A stretch of 64,000 bases of DNA from Lotus japonicus (Eukaryota > Streptophyta > Magnoliopsida > Fabales > Fabaceae). Shown piece by piece: positions 20,916 to 32,669 of this stretch. The DNA is taken from the NCBI RefSeq assembly GCF_012489685.1, contig NC_080044.1:77238732-77302731 (forward strand), written 5' to 3'. Below the pieces are notes generated by a model. That model ran no database searches. It had not been told where the DNA came from and saw only the letters and a program-made list of their open reading frames with translations. The first letter of the stretch is position 1, and the number at the start of each line of letters is the position of its first letter. Position numbers and translations under genes: made by a program.

Positions 20916-22528
20916 TTTTTTTTTGTCAAAGATGAATGGAATATAACCCAAAGGATTGCCTCACGGCACTTACATCATGCGAGAATAATCTCTAAGAGTG
21001 CTACAGCAATGCACAAACCAAAAGAAAATGAAGAACAAGCATGCACACTCAGCTGATACATCCAGCTAAAAACATAAAGTAAAATCCATAGGGACGTACA
21101 GAAACCCCTAAAACCCTAAAAACAGAGAGACAATTGACTTCTGAGCGAAGAAGATCTTGATTTACATTTTAATCAGCGCTCCCTTTACGCAACACAACGG
21201 CTCTGCCGGAGTTGCAGTGCAACAATATAGGAAACCAGCAGCGGCTTCAAGTGCACAAATAGGGGTCAAAACCAGCAGCTCTGTTAGCAAGGGGGGATGA
21301 GGAGATATTCTGTAGATTCCAAACATACAGCAGCAGGCGCCGACAGAGGGGCGATGAAGTGATGGATATGACGAAAGAGGAGACGGGATGCCAAGGGGAG
21401 CAGAGACTAAGTGCGGAGTCCAACAGGGTGGAGGCTGTGGCTGGATCCGTCGCCAGAGTTGTAGGTGGCAGCCATAACTGTTGTTGTCGACGGTGAATCG
21501 CCGGATCTAAACCCATATGTTGCAAAACAGAACCAAACAGGGCTACCCTTGCAACCTTTAAAGCCGCCAGGAAGAGACGAAGAGAATATGGCCACAGGCT
21601 TGGGTTGTGGCGAGGCATCTCGGCTGCGGATCGAGCTTCTAGAAACACAGAGGCTTCAGCAAAGCTCTGATTTCCTCTAGATAAGACAAACCGAACACTG
21701 GATCTGCGTTTGGGCACCTGGTGCTAGATGGCGGTGGTAGAGAAGGCCAAGGTGGAGGCAAGCGTGGTGGCGGGTAGAGGAAGATGGTGGAGGCCAAGGA
21801 AAGGGGGAAAAGCCTAGACAAAACAAGAGAACAAACCCACTTATTTGGGTAGAAATCCACCTATTGTGGAAGAAAACCCACCTGATGTGGGAAGAAACCC
21901 ACCTGAAGTGGGAAGAAAACCTACTACCAAAGCAGAAAAAACCTCCCCAAAGGAGGAGAAACCCCCCAATGGGAGAGGAGACCCCCAAAGGGGGGGAGGG
22001 GAGACAGCGCTGAGTATGTTTTGCCCTAGCAGAGGTCTTTAGTTTTGAGATGCGCTAAGTGCAGAGTAGAAGCAAAGCTATCTTGTACAGGTTGTGGGTT
22101 GGATCAATTTTTAGGATTCTTTGTTTCGAACCAACCCAACCCGATTAAAAGCAGGTTGGTTTGAGTCAAGTACTCAAGTTATAATTGAAAAATAAAAAAA
22201 ACTAATATTCTAGAGAAAAAAGTACATAAATGATAAAAAAATGTAATGAACAAAAATAAGATTAGGAACATACAAAATTCTACAGGGTCACCACAGAGTG
22301 GCCCAACAATATCACAGAGGTATATCAGCGACAAGATGAATGACCATAACAAGGTATCCTCTAAGCTATACAACCCTGGTTTGTTCTTAAGATAAAATAA
22401 TTCCCTAATTATTCTAAACTCCAAGCTTATAACTTTTTTTTAATTTGGGAACATAAATCAAGATATATATATATATATACACACACGTATATGTGTGTCG
22501 GGTGATGTCTTTTAACTTATCTGATTTA
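20916..22528 (-). other. Retroposon 3' end and unclassified GC-rich segment
   Basis: A T9 run at 20916-20924 followed by 'gtcaaagatgaatgg' looks like the reverse complement of a plant LINE 3' end with its poly(A). Beyond it lies a GC-richer segment with a minus-strand open frame (21247-21717, 156 codons) without recognisable domains. A short minisatellite occupies ~21850-21930. It may be a 5'-truncated LINE or captured gene DNA; no coding call is made. From ~22080 to 22528 the sequence is AT-rich spacer. Confidence 0.35.
21850..21930 (+). repeat. 21-bp minisatellite
   Basis: About 3.5 imperfect tandem units of the type AACCCACCTGAAGTGGGAAGA. Each unit contains the inverted pair CCCACcTgatGTGGG, so each can fold into a small hairpin. 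Confidence 0.7.
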
Positions 22529-22560
22529 CTAGTGTTTTTACCCGCGCGTTGCACGGGGAA
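22529..22560 (-). mobile_element. Helitron-like 3' terminus
   Basis: Read on the minus strand: a GC-rich hairpin CCCGTGCAACGCGCGGG, an 11-base spacer, then CTAG followed by T. A short hairpin 10-12 bases before a terminal CTRR, inserted between A and T, is the known Helitron 3' structure. The 5' TC end would lie at higher coordinates and was not located; no Rep/helicase is visible, so any element is non-autonomous. Confidence 0.5.
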
Positions 22561-25500
22561 TACATCTATTATATTTGATAGGTCAATTAATACCTTGATC
22601 ATTAAAAATATAATAAACAACTGATGAAATAGAAGAGTATGAAATGATGAGCAAAGTGGACAAAAAGTCTTAAATTAAAACCCTTGTTGCATAGATTGAA
22701 CTTCGTACAATTGAATAACTAATAAAAAAATTGGTTAACCAAATCTCAAATTATGCAAAACATATTAGGGGATGTGGTTTAATGATGGCTAATAAACAAT
22801 AGCTGATTTAATCTACAATGAAAAAAAAAAGAGAAAAGATTCTTTATGTACGTGATTATGCGAGTTCATTTTTTACACAATAAAATAAACTAAGTTTGAC
22901 CCATATCAACATGAAGTCGTTTCACATTCTTCATGAGCCTAAAGACAATAACACAAATTATAGATATGAAGAATCACCAATAAAGCATTCAGAACACATT
23001 TTAATCTTAGAAAAAAAAGAATGTACCGCGAAATTTGTTATTGTATTTGATGCATTAATTAATACTTAATGAAGGTACTTTCTTGTTAAAATATATTTCT
23101 TCCCGTAGGAGAATTTAACTCCTATAATAATTTGTACGAAAAAATTAAAGTGGACTATATTATTATGTAGTAAAAAATTAACATCAAACTATATTATATT
23201 ATGTTTTTCTTGTAACAAAAAAAAATTCCGATGAAATCTTATTAACATTTATTTTTATGTAGAAGTATTTTCATGTAAAATATTCTTCCTATATATAAAA
23301 GCTTTTAGGCTCTTTCTAATACATTTAGATCCAGCTTCTCCTTACTCTCAGGATGCCTGAAAGTCTTTTCTCAAGTCTATCTGGTGGGTAATATCGATGA
23401 AGATGATGACACCCACCATACCTTGCTTGCTTCAAGGTCGATCTCTTGTATCCTCCTCCTGCCGAAGACTTTAAGAGTAAACCTTGCCATTCCAACTTTC
23501 ATCGATCGAGTTTCAGTTGTTTTTTCTGTTGATCCAGGTGAGAAAGCTTACTAAGGCAACCTCTTTTGTCTATCTCCCAATATAAGAAGCATGTTGCTTT
23601 GCTCTTATAGTAGTACTAATGGGCGTACTTTAGAACAAATTTTTAGCGAAGGTCTTGACAGTTTGGAACTGAAAGGTTTGGTTCATTAATAATATCTAGT
23701 AGTTTCATCATGCTATTCTGCTTTTGAGCTTGTTGTACTTACCGGAGCATTTCTGCGATAAAAAAATTCAGAATAGTAAAGCAGTCGTAGTATGCTCCCT
23801 TTACTTGCTCTAGTGCTCAAGTGATAGCTGAGTGCATACTGTTTGTATCTGAATTATATATAAAAGACTCTTAAAAACAACTACTTAATTCTCCATTACA
23901 AAGAATATACATTACATCATAACCTAATTATTATTTGTCAGTGACATAAGTGTCGAAATAATAGTAATGGAAATTTCGAATGGTGTGGATAAGGGTTAAA
24001 AGTCCAATCTCATAAGAAAGAAAAATCTCCATTTACATCAAAATCTCTCTCAGATTTCTCTACCTCACTATCACCACCGTTTTTCTTATAAATTATCCAC
24101 AAACACACTCACAAATTCCACACAGTACCTAACATCATATGCAAATTTTGTTTTCACTGCAACCAGAGTCTGTTCTCTGACATAAAAAAAAACACTTCAT
24201 AAAGTAAGAAGGTATCACATTTTGAATTTAAATAATTAAAATATTTATTTCTAATTAAAAAATTAAATGAAACTTGCTTCCAAATCAGCAGCAATCCTAG
24301 GTGCTATTTCTGATTGTTGTCCAACTTGAAAATGAATTAATATGAACTCATGCTAATTCAAATGAAACTTGCTTCCAAATCAGCAGCTTCCAGCCGTATC
24401 TGCATTCTAAGTAACAGAAAATCAAGAACTCATGAAGTGAGATTGATAGACATGTTAGAGTAGGATAGACTAAAGACCACCAAACATAATAGAAATATGT
24501 GCAACATCAATCTAGCTATGATAGTGCAAAGATAGCAATCAAATTTGCAGACAGATATGAAAGCCAAAGAATGAATTGAAGCCACTTTTTGGCTATGGCC
24601 TTCCAGTGGTTTCCATAACCAATCAGATCTATTTGTAAGGGGAAACTAATCACATGCTACTAAAGAAGATGAATGGAAGAAAACCCCTCTAGAAATTTTA
24701 GACCCATTATATTTGTTGAACGGCTAAAACAACTCTTTGCTTTATGTAGCACTGTTGTTGAAAGTACAATAACCAAATCAAAAACATATGCTGATACTAT
24801 CGTAATGTGATAATTACACACTCATGCAAGCAAGACTTCCAATCACACTAAAGTTTGATTAATTGAACCATAGTAGAACAACGATTAATGATAAAATCTA
24901 ATATTGCCTTCGAAAAGTGACTTTTAATATATGTAATGATGATAGATAGATAGATGTAGAATTGATGAACTAAGTCAGTAAAACTATATATGCATCACAG
25001 TAGTGCAACACCAAACACATATCTCTATCTCTTATCTGGGGAATATATACATATGCATCACAGTAGTGCAACACCAAACACACATCTCTATCTCTTATCT
25101 GGTGAATATATACATATAATGGACTGAGAAAAACCTCCATGAGTACTGGTCTCACATGTTTCGTGACTTACTTGAAATGAGAGCAAGATAAGATCTTGAG
25201 TCATCAATCATGTTTCATCTTCAGCTAGCTGAGAATCAGAGAGTGTAGTCAGAAAGAGGTATACACCTCATTGTCGTTCTGTACCTACGGATAAATTCAT
25301 GTCAAATGTTTCCAGGGAAGCCAAGGAAATCAATTTATTGTTAGAACATTGGTTTAGACGTTTAGCATATTAGAAAGGATAGCACCAGTTTTAAAAGTCT
25401 AACCTCAATAGTATAGCTTGAGCGAACAAAGATAAGCAGTAAAATCTCATCCATGATATGTAGTTCTGTAGTTGTAACGGTAAGCACCAACAATAACCAT

Positions 25501-26071
25501 ATTGCAACACGTCACTAACTTGGCCATGTAGTTCTGTAGTTCTGTAGTTGTCACTAACTTGGCCTGTGAGAGCGACACGTCATGTTAGAAGTTGTTCTTT
25601 TCTAATATATATTGATATTGATTTGATATTTTTCTTCACAAATTTAAAATTTTAATTACCATAATTTACTTAAAATTTTAAATATTTATCTATTAAATAT
25701 TTTTACTTTTAATATCATTTAATTTTCAAAAAGAAATAATTTATAGCTTGAAAATATAATAATGTGTCTTTGCACCTTATCCACTTATTTACAACATTTC
25801 AGCATATTTTATTTAAGGTAATAAGAACTATTATTACGATACATGAGAATATTAAATCATGATTTTCATATTCAATTACGAAGAGGTGAGATTAATATCT
25901 AAGATAATGTAGGTTTGTTTGAAATCACCATTTTTGTTGCAATGGTTATTTCCTAAATTTGTCTAAGAGCTTAATTCACTGTGCAATTACACGTCTCTTT
26001 CGCTTTTCCAATGGAACGAAGAAGACAAGCTAGTACTTGAGCACCCACTCCTCGTTTGTCAACATTGTCTT
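22561..26071. other. AT-rich intergenic region, possibly Helitron body in part
   Basis: No gene recognised in about 3.5 kb. A stretch from 23287 (TCCTATATATAAAAGC) has the look of a Helitron-type 5' end on the plus strand, unproven. Direct repeats of 28 bases lie at 24265-24292 and 24360-24387 (aaatgaaacttgcttccaaa). A 63-bp tandem duplication lies at 24988-25113. The motif 'tgtagttctgtagttgt' recurs around 25460-25550. Confidence 0.4.
24988..25113 (+). repeat. 63-bp tandem duplication
   Basis: Two adjacent units (24988-25050 and 25051-25113) starting ATATGCATCACAGTAGTGC, with three or fewer differences. It translates into a repetitive open frame on the minus strand that is a by-product of the duplication. 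Confidence 0.9.
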
Positions 26072-26074
26072 TTA

Positions 26075-27121
26075 GGGCCCGTTTTGTGACCAGGACAGGA
26101 TAGGATAAGACAGGATAATAATCATATCCTGTTGTTATATGTTGTTTGTTGCGCCAGCAGGATATGATAACACTATCTTGTCTCCTATCCTATCCTGTCA
26201 ATCATGTGTAAAAGTTATCCTGAGGGGGGAGCTAGGATAGAGCAGGATAGGATACCAGTTATATATTTTCTTTCAGTATCCTAACTCCAAATTAATTTAT
26301 TTTAATATTATATAATTTATAATTTATAATAATATTAATTAATAAATATAAAAATATTAATTTAACTAAAATAAAAATAAATAAAATTATTATTCATAAA
26401 TAGTAAAATAGACTACTCACTTACAAATATTGATTTATTAATAATAATAGATTAATTTAATATTTTCATATCCTATTATCTAAAAATTATTTATCTACTT
26501 ATATAATAATTTAAATATAAAGTATTTTTGAAATAATAATATTTTTAATTTAGTTAATTTTTATTGTTTATCACGTGTCACAACTAAGTGAAAAACATTG
26601 ATTACAAATATTGATTTTTTAATAGTAATAGATTAATTTTTTTTTTCATCTCCTATTATTTAAAACTACTTATCTACTTATATAATAATTTATAATTCAA
26701 ATATAAAGTACTTTTGAAATAATAATATTCTTAATTTAGTTAACTTTTATTGTTAATTATCACGTGTCACAACTAAGTGAAAACCAATCGGTTAACTGCA
26801 TAATTTTATTTAACATATAGGGCATCTTCAAAACAATAAAATAGGCTAATTAATAAAATTTAAAATAATTTTATTTATTTTAAAATATAGACTCATTCAC
26901 GAAAATGTAAAGAAATTAAATTTAATAGAATGATCAATTTTAAATGTATTTTTTATTCAAATATAAATCTGATACATTTTTCCTTATCATATCATGTTCT
27001 TATCATGTGCACCTCAAACACAGGATATGATAAGAGTCTATCCTGCTCTTATCCTATCCTGTTGATATCCTATTCACATATCATATCATATCATATCCTA
27101 TTCTGACCACCAAACGGGCCC
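26075..27121. mobile_element. Tourist-type (PIF/Harbinger) non-autonomous element 1
   Basis: 1047 bp with inverted ends GGGCCCGTTTTGTGACCAGG and GGGCCCGTTTGGTGGTCAG and a 3-bp duplication TTA (26072-26074 and 27122-27124). No transposase. The subtermini are full of 'aggata' repeats on the left and their complement 'tatcct' on the right, forming long imperfect inverted arms. Inside is a ~181-bp tandem duplication (26422-26602 and 26603-26783), each unit ending in a CACGTGTCACAACTAAGTG motif. Confidence 0.85.
26422..26783 (+). repeat. ~181-bp tandem duplication inside the Tourist-type element
   Basis: Each unit starts acaaatattgatt and ends cacgtgtcacaactaagtga, with scattered substitutions and short indels. 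The conserved end contains a G-box-like CACGTG. Confidence 0.8.
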
Positions 27122-27124
27122 TTA

Positions 27125-27857
27125 ATTTATAGGGAAAGGATTGTGAGTAGAAAGGAAATATAGAAATTGTATTATTTTTCTTGTTTGATTTATATATAGT
27201 AATTGATAAACAGTCAAGGAAAGGGGAAAAAATCATACGACCACAAAGATGCTTTTGGTTTAGAAGAAAATGGGAAAATGTGTATCTTTTTCAAACAAAA
27301 ATAGCAAGGGGATGGTCTTTTTTTTTTCCAACTATAATTACTTTTCTATAAATCAAATTTATATACCATTTACAAGATGTTGTTTTTGTCGTAAATAAAT
27401 CCAGGCAAGTAAAAGTTTGAATCTCAGGAAAAACAATACTTCAACGTTAGAAGTTAAAATCTTTTTTCTTATTGGGACAAATTTGGTGTTTTGTACAAAT
27501 GTAGTAATGATTCATACACACTTCATTTTTTCTTCTATCTTATTTTCGCACATTTTTTTTCATATCTCTCTTTGTAATTCCTATTACATAATAAATTATA
27601 TCACTCATTCCTCTTACATAAGATGGAGGTGAAAATGGTGGGATGCCAATAAAACATTATTCGTAAATATGTGTATATGAAAATTTGATAGGTAATTTTC
27701 AATCGACTTCAAAAACTAAACCAATTAACACACTAGAAGCCCTCTATTTGTGACAATCAATTTTTTTTTTGGTCTTTAACGGAAATTGTCACTCATTCAA
27801 AAAATGATTATACGTTCTCAACAAATGTTTTTCCCAAAATTTAAATTGAGAAAAAGG
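27125..27857. other. Intergenic DNA with a T-rich dispersed repeat
   Basis: No gene recognised. 27500-27655 resembles a T/C-rich repeat seen at several other places in the window, closing in 'aaaacattattcgt'. Confidence 0.4.
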
Positions 27858-28031
27858 ATAATGCAATGACAATATAAAAAATTTTTACACCGTCAACCAA
27901 TCAGATTGTTAGGATGTGTCACGTTAATTAATGAAATTAAATGAAAAAAATAGATTTTCTCACATCCTTAAAATCTGATTGGTTGACTGTGTAAAAAAAT
28001 ATTATACCATCTGTGCATAGAAATTCAACTC
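27858..28031 (+). mobile_element. MITE-like repeat, copy A
   Basis: About 170 bp with inverted arms around 'acaccgtcaaccaatcaga' and 'tctgattggttgactgtgt'. A related copy sits in reverse orientation at 44367-44535; both carry 'gcatagaaatt.aactc' at one end. Superfamily not determined; target duplications not resolved. Confidence 0.65.
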
Positions 28032-29071
28032 TTGAGAGTACATAATTAAATGCTGATTTACATTTAAATCAACATGATAAAATCTTCCTTTTCTTTTTGA
28101 AATAGATAAAATCTTCCTTTTCATTAATACATTAAAGTGTGTATTTTTTACCTATATTGACACATAAGCTAAACCAAACAAGCACTAACTCCATTACATA
28201 ACAAAAATTGAGATAGTTTCATTGTAACATAACTTTAACCCATTGTTTTATTTTTAACCATCAACGTAGACGTACAAATCTTTTTTCTATCTCCATCCAA
28301 GTAGACCAGTAACAAATTTGTACTGTTGTTTCTCAACCTTGTTCTTTGTAAAAGCAAACCTTGGAACTTTCCTCATGCCCCAATACCAGCAACCCTCAGG
28401 AAAACTATGTGCCAGAAGCTCCCTATAGAAATCCTTCTTCATCACCTGCTATTGCTTCATCAGTCACAAGTATATATGTCAAGAAGATTCCATATCCCTT
28501 TCTCATAAACTACACGCTTGTGGTCTTGATGACGTTTCTGCTCCCCACCATCTGTGTCACCTCAACTAAAAGACAAACTAGCTAGGGTCCATAACCATAT
28601 GTACTCTAGTCTCTAGGTAGCCTCTAGCCATCATTACTTTATCTAACCAGTTCTCCAATCCCTCACGAGATCTGAAAACAAAAAGACTTTGTTTATTTTT
28701 TCAAGTCTTTTGATCTTGGAATTAGATTCCCTCAAATTCAGGAAATTTTGGCAATAGATCAAGATCACCCCACTTATATGTTTTTTTTCAAATGATGGTG
28801 ATATCTTGCAATTTTGTCTTTTGATTTGTTGATTATGTTAATTTGAAAAATTGACGACTGCAAACAATTTAAATTTGTTGATCTTGTTATCTACATTTCA
28901 ATTGTGACGTGGTTAATAGATGATCGACTCTTATTAAAAAATGCGACGTAGTTAATAGAGCTTTACGTTAATGTTTGATAACTTAATGATCTCATATGTG
29001 TCATCCTACATAGTTTTTAAATTCATCTAACATATTATGGGAAAACCATTAATTTACCATTCCTTCACTTT
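28032..29071. other. Intergenic DNA, no gene recognised
   Basis: AT-rich. Short open frames at ~28326-28585 have no recognised domain. Nothing else supportable. Confidence 0.4.
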
Positions 29072-29073
29072 TA

Positions 29074-29369
29074 CTCCCTCCGTTCTCTATTATAAGTCAC
29101 ATTTTTTGAAAAAAAATTGTTACAAAATATAAGTCACTTTTTAATATCTAGGAAGCATTAAATAATTTTTTCCAAGTTCATCCTCATATTTAATATGAAA
29201 GAGATAATAAACTTTAGAAGTATTAACTTGGAGAGAGAAAATTATAGGAAAGTAAATAAGGGTAATCTAGGAAAGTAAATCATTTTTTTTACAAATTTAT
29301 TACTAGTAACTACTTTTCTTAATCTAAGAGAATTAGTTATTTGTGACTTATATATAGGAACGGAGGGAG
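29074..29369 (+). mobile_element. Stowaway-type MITE, copy 1
   Basis: 296 bp with inverted ends CTCCCTCCGTTCTCTATTATAAG and CTCCCTCCGTTCC, flanked by TA on both sides (Tc1/mariner target). Two relatives lie at 42953-43221 (inverted) and 46647-46944 (same orientation). It abuts the decayed copia gag region on its right. Confidence 0.9.
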
Positions 29370-29371
29370 TA

Positions 29372-29945
29372 TATATTAAGCGATATTGTCTCCCTAGTGT
29401 TTTCAACTGCGCCTTCTTTAATTTGTCTACTCCTGCACATGCAATACTTCTTTGTCAATTTCCAAGCTTCTTTAACATTCTCAAAATTTACAAAGTCCAC
29501 AGTCCACACATTGATGACATGAGAACAATGCTTTTCGATATTTCTTCTTGGACTCGCGATGATCTTCATTTGAATGCACCACTTCGATCTCATAAATCTT
29601 CCCATCAAGTACATGAAGCAAAGTTGGAAATTTATCATTCATTGCAGTCATGATGGTCCCAATACTGTATACCAGGATGGGAACTAAGTTCATGATACCA
29701 CTTGTTAGAACATCTCAGTCGAGTTTTTTGAATCACACACATTCATACACAAAGTATCACACACATGGAGAGAATCGGGGGAGAAAAATTAGAAGCAAAT
29801 GAACTATATTGTTCATCATCTCATTAGCACAAACACTTACCACCTACACACCTACACACTATAATAACCACTTATCGTGCACAATTTACCACCTACACAC
29901 TATTATAACCACCCATTAATCGTAATTGAATTACTAATTACAACA
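29372..29945 (-). mobile_element. Decayed Ty1/copia 5' end: LTR, primer site and gag remnant
   Basis: On the minus strand an LTR-like stretch (~29945-29703) ends in TTCTAACA, followed after 'ag' by TGGTATCATGAAC, the tRNA-Met primer site form used by copia elements. Then comes broken gag-like coding with a DGK.Y start and NFENVKEAWKLTKKY, split over frames. The element is cut at 29371 where the Stowaway begins. The outer LTR boundary is approximate and no pol is present. Confidence 0.55.
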
Positions 29946-30470
29946 CATAGATGGACGGAGTACAATTTTTTTTCTTATGCCCTCAGTAATTTATTGAGTT
30001 ATGATTCATTCACACTCTCACTTTATTTTCACATTCATTTTCTATTATCTATTTATTTACTTTTAATCATATCATTCATCAAATTTTTTAGTTTTTCTCT
30101 TTTTTCTTCTCATTTTTCTTTTCTCTCCACTCAATTTCTTTAAGGAGAGTGCAATTAAAACATTATTATTCGTCCTCCTCGGAATTCTTATACTACCTAG
30201 CTAGCTACTCAAATTAACCAATATTGTGATCTATCATCTATCCCATGAAGAGCTAGCACACATGCATGTGAACGGCCCGCCGCGGTGGTATTCCAGCGAG
30301 AAACACCAAATTTTAATTTGCATCGAGAAACTCATTTTAAATAGTACAACTTCCACATCTTCATGAAACGGAATGTTACATATGGTCCTCATCATCCAAT
30401 ATCCATATTCCATGCATGTATTTCAATGTATGAACGAATCATAGCAACACTAGTTACCACTAAGACTATC
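29946..30470. other. Intergenic DNA with a T-rich dispersed repeat
   Basis: No gene recognised. 29995-30175 belongs to the T/C-rich repeat group ending 'aaaacattattattcg'. Confidence 0.4.
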
Positions 30471-30920
30471 AGCAATGGTGTGTAAAGGGGGGAGTTGAAT
30501 GTTGAAATGGGTGATTAATGGTGTTGAAATGTGGTGTTGAAAGTTGAAAGGAGGAGAGAGGTGTTGAAAATTTTCAACACAGCTTAAACCTGAACGCGGT
30601 GACACGTGGCAGCGCCTGGTTGGTGAATGTCAGGCGCGTGCCACACACGCGCCAACAAGACGCGTTTGTTGCAGAAATGGCAGGGCTGTGGGACCCAGGC
30701 GGACCGTGGTGGAACGCGTGGCACGCGTCGGTTGGGCACCGACAGGCGCGTGCGTGCCACGCGTCAGAGGAGAGAGGGACATTCTGATGTCGGACACGTG
30801 TCGCGTTTTAATTCGTCCGGGCGATTTTCTTTTATCTTAATCTTTCCAACTCAATTATTTCATTAAAAAAATTTTAAAAAAATATAAAAAAATTACCAAA
30901 ATTCATGATTTTTTTTTCTC

Positions 30921-30928
30921 TATAAATA
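30921..30928 (+). promoter_or_regulatory. TATA box of Harbinger ORF1
   Basis: TATAAATA after a T-rich tract. Transcription would start near 30952, so the ATG at 31024, rather than in-frame upstream codons, is the likely start of ORF1. Confidence 0.65.
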
Positions 30929-31023
30929 GAGACTTGGTTCGTTTGATTTGGACACAGAAAAAAACCAAGTTTTCCATCATCTTATTCATCTTATTATCTT
31001 TCAACTATCCCTTTTGCTTTGAA

Positions 31024-32250
31024 ATGGATCCCAACAACTACCATTTCAACACCCAGAATTCTTCTAACCAAATTCCCAACAATTATCAACATCCAAATCA
31101 GTTTCCCAACAATTATCAACATCCAAATCAGTTTCCCAACAACCAAATTTCCAACAATTATCAACATCCAAATCAGTTTCCCAACTACCAAAATCCCAAC
31201 ATTTATCAACATCCAAATCAAATTTCCAACTACCAAAATCACAACAATTATCAAGATCCAAATCAATCCAACTACCAAAATCACAACAATTTTCAAGATC
31301 CAACTCAATTTCTCAACCAACGTCCTCATCCCCATCATGGATCTATGTTCAGATATTCATCTCCAACACCGTCGTCTAATGATGGTGCACCTGAATTTCC
31401 CAAGTTTTCAACACAAATGAATCTTACTGGCATGACAGCTGGTAATGAAGCCACTCCAAATGAAGAGGATTCAACTCCTACGAGCAGGAGAAGTCACTTA
31501 CCAGCATGGAACACTGATCAAAATAAGGTGTTAATTAGTGGGTGGCTTAAATATGGAACAAACAGTGTTGTCGAGAGAAACCAAAAAGGAGAAACATTTT
31601 GGGGTCAAATTGCTGAGTATTGTAATCAACATTGCTCATTCAATCCTCCGCGGGATGGAAATGCATGCCGAAACCGTTATAATTATATGAGCAAGCAAAT
31701 AAATAAATGGATTGGCGCTTATGAAGGCGCTAAGCGTATGCAACGAAGCGGTTGGTCGGAGAATGATATTTTGACCCAAGCGCACGAATTATACGCAGAT
31801 GGGAAGAAGGGTCAATTTAATTTGATGGCAGAATGGGAGGCTCTCCGCGATCAACCACGTTACAGTAGTCAAGCAGGAGGAAGTGTTGGCTCAGGAAGTA
31901 GTGGATCTAAGAGATCTCGCGAGAGTGATGCATGTGGCTCAAACTCTATAAGATCGATTCCCCGTCCAATGGGTAGGGATGCAGCTAAAAAAAAGGGTAA
32001 AAAGAAGAGCACAACAGCTGCCTTGGAGGCGATGGAGAAAGATTGGACTGCATACAAACAAGTCAAGGAGATAGAGGTTGAACAATTGAAGCAGATGGCG
32101 GCGATGCAACAAGAGACTAATAGATTGAGGAAAGAGGAGACTGAAGCTAAGAAAATGGAATTATTTCTAAAGTTAAGTGAAGATGAGCATCTCAGTGACC
32201 ACAAGAAAGAGCTGTTGAAGCGGTTGTCCCAAGAGCTCTTTGGAAATTAA
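31024..32250 (+). CDS. Harbinger ORF1: Myb/trihelix-like DNA-binding protein
   Basis: 408 residues from ATG 31024 (MDPNNYHFNTQ). Residues ~15-95 are a low-complexity region of degenerate 10-residue repeats (NNYQHPNQFP), encoded by 30-base units. Residues ~155-240 form the Myb/SANT-like domain of PIF/Pong ORF1 proteins, from PAWNTDQNKVLISGWLKYG to ACRNRYNYMSKQINKWIG. A basic stretch (RDAAKKKGKKKS) near residue 320 could be a nuclear signal, followed by a charged coiled-coil to the C-terminus. In this superfamily ORF1 binds the element ends and cooperates with the transposase for excision. No stop or frameshift is seen. Transposase follows 419 bases downstream. Confidence 0.88.
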   Translation: MDPNNYHFNTQNSSNQIPNNYQHPNQFPNNYQHPNQFPNNQISNNYQHPNQFPNYQNPNIYQHPNQISNYQNHNNYQDPNQSNYQNHNNFQDPTQFLNQRPHPHHGSMFRYSSPTPSSNDGAPEFPKFSTQMNLTGMTAGNEATPNEEDSTPTSRRSHLPAWNTDQNKVLISGWLKYGTNSVVERNQKGETFWGQIAEYCNQHCSFNPPRDGNACRNRYNYMSKQINKWIGAYEGAKRMQRSGWSENDILTQAHELYADGKKGQFNLMAEWEALRDQPRYSSQAGGSVGSGSSGSKRSRESDACGSNSIRSIPRPMGRDAAKKKGKKKSTTAALEAMEKDWTAYKQVKEIEVEQLKQMAAMQQETNRLRKEETEAKKMELFLKLSEDEHLSDHKKELLKRLSQELFGN

Positions 32251-32253
32251 TTT

Positions 32254-32415
32254 TCTGTAGTGTTTGCTTTATTATTTTTCATGTGGTGTCAAGTCTGTAG
32301 TGTTTGCTTTAATAATTTGTCAGTGTTGTCGAGTCTGTAGTGTTTGCTTTAATAATTTGTCAGTGTTTTGTCAAGTCTGTACTGTTTACTTTAATAATTT
32401 GTCGGTGTTGTCAGT
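32254..32415 (+). repeat. ~40-bp tandem repeat between the Harbinger genes
   Basis: Four units starting at 32254, 32294, 32334 and 32376, each with TCTGTAGTGTTTGCTTTAAT. It begins immediately after the ORF1 stop codon, so it is the ORF1 3' UTR or the transposase promoter region. Confidence 0.85.
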
Positions 32416-32577
32416 GGCTTTAATGTATGGGTTACCGAGTTTGAATATGCATCACTCAATTCGAATCTAGTCCTTATCCGATAATTAACTATAGTTCATA
32501 TTATTTCGAATCCGTCAATGTCCACCATTCAAGTTATCTATATATATGGACTCATAGATCCACCATTCAATGTATCT

Positions 32578-32655
32578 CTTCCCATCTACTTCCCATCTAC
32601 TTCCCATCTCTTCCCATCTACTTCCCATCTTTTCCCATCTCTTCCCATCTACTTC
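32578..32655 (+). repeat. CTTCCCAT-type pyrimidine repeat in the transposase leader
   Basis: About eight repeats of CTTCCCATCTA or CTTCCCATCT directly before the transposase ATG, probably in its 5' UTR. Confidence 0.85.
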
Positions 32656-32669
32656 AAATTTCACAAAAA

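Noticed and set aside
21842..21960. Regular 21-bp repeats considered as a CRISPR-like array
   Set aside because: Eukaryotic window, units adjacent without unique spacers; it is a minisatellite.
24970..25155. Repetitive minus-strand ORF
   Set aside because: Only the translation of a 63-bp tandem duplication; no start context or domain.
30934..31023. 30-residue N-terminal extension of Harbinger ORF1
   Set aside because: The first codon lies only a few bases after the TATA box, upstream of the likely transcription start; ATG 31024 is preferred.
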